DNA from: Bdellovibrionales bacterium
Lineage (GTDB): Bacteria > Bdellovibrionota > UBA1018 > CAIPTA01
Direction of reading: 5' to 3'
Assembly (NCBI GenBank): GCA_021730855.1
Contig: JAKFYM010000395.1
Coordinates: forward strand, 1 to 6,095
DNA length: 6,095 nucleotides
Part shown: positions 4,694-6,095 of the stretch, piece by piece
Position numbering within the stretch: position 1 is the stretch's first letter
How the letters are laid out: each line of letters opens with the position of its first letter
Made by a program: the position numbers and the translations under genes
The notes under the pieces: generated by a model
The model's database searches: none
Seen by the model: only the letters and a program-made list of their open reading frames with translations
Told to the model about the DNA's origin: nothing

Positions 4694-6095
4694 ATGAAAA
4701 AGACAATCGCGATCCTCGCAGACTCGGTTCTTCCTAATTTCCTTTCGCTGGCTCCGGCCGTGGCGGCCCTCAAGCAAAGCGAACCGGACTCCTCGATCGT
4801 CCTCGTGGCCGAGGAAGGAATGCGTGAGGCGGCGGCCCTGCTTAAGGGCGTGGACGGCTTTTATTCGTCCCTCCATGAGGTTTCCACCGATGAACTGTAT
4901 GTGCTGGCAGAAAATGAAATCCAGCACACTGGCCTAGAGTGCCCGAACTGGAAGTCTTACCTCCAGGGTCCAGCGCAAGCGGCCGGCAATGCCTTTCATC
5001 GCATCGATATCCTCCGCAAGGTGGCCCAAGTAGACACAGTAGAAGTGGCCTATGAGCTCAACACTCCCACCGCTCGGGAGGGGGAAGTACCTCAATCACT
5101 ACTCGAGGGCACGGATCTTAAGGTAGCGATTTGCGTGTCGAGCCTCGACCAAGAGGAAGTGGAAGCGGCCTTTCTGGCGCTCAGCAAACTAACTGTTCCA
5201 AACACTATTTATTTGGTTGGCACCGTGAAAGACAAACGCATTGCCAATACCTTGCTCGAAAGCTGGGCGTCACGCCTCAACCTGATCGACCTCTGCGGGC
5301 AGCAGAGCCTAGCGGGTATGGCTGCCACGCATAGACTTTGCGACATCACGATTGCCGGGCCAGGCACCGGCGCTCTACTTAGCTCGGGTTACGGCACTTT
5401 CACGCTCTGCCTAGACAAAAATCCCGCACGTGGTCCCTTACAGTACCCATATGGCCATGGCCATTTGGTGCTGCAAAAACAAAACTCCCACTATCTAGCT
5501 GCAGCCAGTGATTTGTTGGCCGACATTCTCACCTACGCCCTTGCCGCGAACTCGGGGAGTGTTCCTTCGCTCGACCAATGGCAGGCCTTCGCTGACAGCA
5601 AGATGGATACCTATTTGGGACGCATTCGTTTGTTTGCGGCCCAACGCATTGAAACCCTGCTACCAGAAAACGTAAGCTTCACCGATTTGCACTTACGTCC
5701 CCTCTTGTACCTGGGCGCCGAATCTTTCGACGCCATGCAAACAATCGGCCGCCTGCTATGGGAACACAGCTTGCACGCGCGCACGATCAGCACCAATGAC
5801 TTAGATGTTCTCCATCAGGACACCTTAGCCATCCTCTGTGAGCTTTTAAAGCCACTCGAGCAACTAGGGGAGGTGGCAAACTTTGGCCGCACCTATAGCA
5901 AACACGTATCAGCCAGTCTGATAAAAGGAGACCTTGCCCGTGCCAAACAAGAATCAGATCGCCTCCAAGAGGTGGAGGATCTGCTTCACACAATAGGTGC
6001 TACCTACCCGGCCCTTGCGCCACTAGCCACCTTTCACACCAAAAAACAACTATACATACCAGACCTGGCTCCTGCCGACCTTGCCGAAGCCATGG
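4694..6095 (+). CDS. Diverged glycosyltransferase family 9 (heptosyltransferase-like, GT-B) protein, 3' end missing
   Basis: The frame is open from the ATG at 4694 to the right edge: 467 full codons plus one base, with no stop. Residues 1-60 resemble the GT9 N-terminal Rossmann domain: MKKTIAILADSVLPNFLSLA, PAVAALKQSEPDSSIVLVAEE and VDGFYS match the family's strand, P-A..AL....P...I and VD features. After a linker, the second domain starts at about 142 (LKVAICVSS), has TIYLVGT (171-177), then LIDLCGQQSLAGMAATHRLCD (197-217), very like the GT9 'G..SL.ELA.....AD' segment. The donor-binding loop normally reading (N/D)(S/T)GP.H is AGPGTGALLSSGYGTFTLC at 221-239, so its usual histidine is absent. 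A further 175 or more mostly helical residues (290 onward) exceed the usual family length of about 350. GT9 enzymes transfer heptose or related sugars from nucleotide donors. The fold is fairly well supported; substrate and activity are not. Position suggests flagellin or cell-surface glycosylation. Confidence 0.75.
   Translation, partial: MKKTIAILADSVLPNFLSLAPAVAALKQSEPDSSIVLVAEEGMREAAALLKGVDGFYSSLHEVSTDELYVLAENEIQHTGLECPNWKSYLQGPAQAAGNAFHRIDILRKVAQVDTVEVAYELNTPTAREGEVPQSLLEGTDLKVAICVSSLDQEEVEAAFLALSKLTVPNTIYLVGTVKDKRIANTLLESWASRLNLIDLCGQQSLAGMAATHRLCDITIAGPGTGALLSSGYGTFTLCLDKNPARGPLQYPYGHGHLVLQKQNSHYLAAASDLLADILTYALAANSGSVPSLDQWQAFADSKMDTYLGRIRLFAAQRIETLLPENVSFTDLHLRPLLYLGAESFDAMQTIGRLLWEHSLHARTISTNDLDVLHQDTLAILCELLKPLEQLGEVANFGRTYSKHVSASLIKGDLARAKQESDRLQEVEDLLHTIGATYPALAPLATFHTKKQLYIPDLAPADLAEAM

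Noticed and set aside
5131..5334. 67-codon + strand frame within the GT9-like gene
   Set aside because: It is out of frame with the long open GT9-like frame, and its Arg/Pro/Gly-rich translation has no family features.
5447..5468. Near-perfect 22-bp palindrome with perfect core ATGGCCATGGCCAT (5451-5464)
   Set aside because: It lies in the middle of the GT9-like coding frame and arises from repeated GGC-CAT codons (Gly-His-Gly-His). It looks coincidental rather than an operator, though a dyad of this length is noted.

Overview
The window looks like the chromosome of a flagellated Gram-negative bacterium. It has a periplasmic-binding-fold protein of the LpoA/PBP-activator type, a late flagellar block (fliD, fliS) and strong AAGGAGG-type ribosome binding sites. 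Base composition is near balanced to slightly GC-rich. The combination of a PBP-activator-like protein, fliD, fliS, small helical and TPR proteins and a GT9-like protein would fit a predatory or deltaproteobacterium-like lineage such as Bdellovibrionota. That placement is inference from gene content and protein style; no marker gene in the window settles it.

Layout: all six genes lie on the + strand and are tightly packed. (1) Positions 1-1332 hold the 3' part of a gene for an LpoA/LppC-like periplasmic-binding-fold protein, cut by the left edge. (2) A 71-base gap carries a near-consensus sigma70 promoter (TTGCCT, 17 bases, TATAAT) and a strong Shine-Dalgarno sequence. (3) fliD (1404-2792) starts at a TTG. 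(4) fliS (2822-3214) follows after 29 bases. (5) A 144-residue helical protein (3211-3645) overlaps the fliS stop in an ATGA and is a good candidate for a FliT/FlgN-class chaperone. (6) A protein made almost entirely of TPRs (3649-4656) follows only 3 bases after that stop. (7) A diverged GT9-like glycosyltransferase starts at 4694 and is still open at the right edge. No stretch over 300 bases lacks a gene, and I see no rho-independent terminator, so fliD to the glycosyltransferase can be read as one transcription unit from the promoter at 1339-1367.

How the genes may work together: FliD is the filament cap and FliS is the flagellin export chaperone. The third cistron probably adds a second export chaperone, perhaps for FliD. 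The TPR protein and the GT-B-like protein are the least explained part. Given their place behind fliS, the most economical idea is that they bind and glycosylate flagellin or another surface protein, as a split version of TPR-plus-glycosyltransferase flagellin modifiers. This is a hypothesis, not something the sequence proves.
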